8,479 nt of DNA, from the NCBI GenBank assembly GCA_003218735.1, contig QHOJ01000031.1, positions 1-8,479 on the forward strand. The letters run 5' to 3'. The translations under genes and the position numbers were made by a program. The number at the start of each line of letters is the position of its first letter. Position 1 is the stretch's first letter. This document shows, in pieces, positions 8,037-8,479 of this stretch. Below the pieces are notes generated by a model. That model did not search any database and was not told the origin of the DNA. It saw only the letters and a program-made list of their open reading frames with translations. The DNA is from Verrucomicrobiota bacterium. GTDB taxonomy: Bacteria; Verrucomicrobiota; Verrucomicrobiia; Chthoniobacterales; UBA10450.

Positions 8037-8479
8037 ATGCCTGAAACCGCACAGCAAATTTCCGAAAAGCCGGAAGTCCGCAAAGAGCTGGCTCGAACCG
8101 CAGGCAAAAAAAGGTCCGACGAAAAAGTCAAGGCGGGTAGAAGAGACAGGTTCTGGTTTATCACGCATGCGCTTCTGTTGATTGGATTCGCCGCGCTTTA
8201 TTTTCTTCTCGGCTCGAAGCTCATGCCACTTCCGCCGTCGCAGCTCGATCTTGCGCATCGAATTCTGCGCGGCGCCACGGTCATTGTCATCGTCCTTGCG
8301 ATTGCAAAAGCAATTTCGGTTTATGCGCTGGGTCGTATCGAAGACGCCCCTGTCCGTTTCACGCTCCGGCGAGTCGAACATTTGCTCGTTGGACTCGTAA
8401 TCCTGCTCATTACTGTTTCGATAGTCTTTGTAAATTGGTACGCTGCCCTTACTGCATTGGGCATTGGATCGATCATCAT
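8037..8479 (+). CDS. Mechanosensitive ion channel (MscS-like), N-terminal part, cut by window edge
   Basis: This open frame begins at ATG 8037 and runs off the window after 147 complete codons. It starts with a charged, lysine- and arginine-rich cytoplasmic stretch (residues 1-38), followed by three hydrophobic segments at about 41-61, 78-98 and 115-133. The last visible residues, NWYAALTALGIGSII, resemble the start of the pore-lining helix of MscS-family channels, where a small-residue Gly/Ala-rich helix follows the third membrane span. MscS channels open under membrane tension and release solutes on osmotic downshock. The soluble beta domain and the rest of the pore lie outside the window, so the family call rests on topology and one motif. 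A TTG sits directly before the ATG in the same frame; no Shine-Dalgarno is evident. It is 91 bases from the debranching enzyme and may have its own promoter. Confidence 0.65.
   Translation, partial: MPETAQQISEKPEVRKELARTAGKKRSDEKVKAGRRDRFWFITHALLLIGFAALYFLLGSKLMPLPPSQLDLAHRILRGATVIVIVLAIAKAISVYALGRIEDAPVRFTLRRVEHLLVGLVILLITVSIVFVNWYAALTALGIGSII

Noticed and set aside
7424..8164. Long antisense open frame of 246 codons spanning the end of the debranching gene, the gap and the channel start
   Set aside because: It is mostly the complement of strongly conserved debranching-enzyme codons and shows no recognisable motif. Frames like this arise by codon bias opposite GC-rich genes.

Overview
The window reads as an ordinary bacterial chromosomal stretch with every recognisable gene on the + strand. 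Base composition is moderately GC-rich, and Shine-Dalgarno-like sequences are weak or absent before most starts. The gene set (an EVE-domain protein, a DUF2334-type deacetylase, a PHP-glycosyltransferase fusion, TreZ, a GH133-type debranching enzyme and an MscS-type channel) together with this composition reminds me of soil Verrucomicrobiota (Chthoniobacterales-like). That assignment is a low-confidence inference from style; no marker gene in the window settles it.

Layout. Bases 1-172 hold no supported gene. An EVE-domain protein (173-580) is followed after 63 bases by a polysaccharide-deacetylase-like DUF2334 protein (644-1459, possibly starting at 710). Three bases later comes an 800-residue fusion of a PHP metal-dependent phosphoesterase domain, a helical linker and a GT4 glycosyltransferase (1463-3865). 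After about 30 bases comes malto-oligosyltrehalose trehalohydrolase, treZ (3897-5901). It is split between two reading frames at about 5229, where comparison with the family suggests that about 26 bases are missing. Its last codons overlap the start of a glycogen debranching enzyme (about 5891-7945). A 91-base gap (7946-8036) carries a small GC hairpin, and the N-terminal third or so of a mechanosensitive-channel-like membrane protein (8037 onward) runs off the right edge.

How the genes fit together. The left pair (deacetylase and PHP-GT4) looks like a two-gene unit for modifying a cell-surface or lipid-linked glycan; its substrate cannot be read from sequence. The right pair (TreZ and debranching enzyme) belongs to glycogen and maltodextrin turnover. 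TreZ releases trehalose from chains whose end has been isomerised by TreY, and the debranching enzyme removes branch points. TreY is not in this window. The channel at the right edge would fit an osmotic-stress theme with trehalose, but this is context only.

The observation most worth checking is the broken treZ. All four catalytic motifs lie upstream of the break and the C-terminal part is well preserved in another frame, so this is either a recent inactivating deletion or an assembly error. I found no RNA genes, CRISPR arrays, insertion sequences or long repeats.
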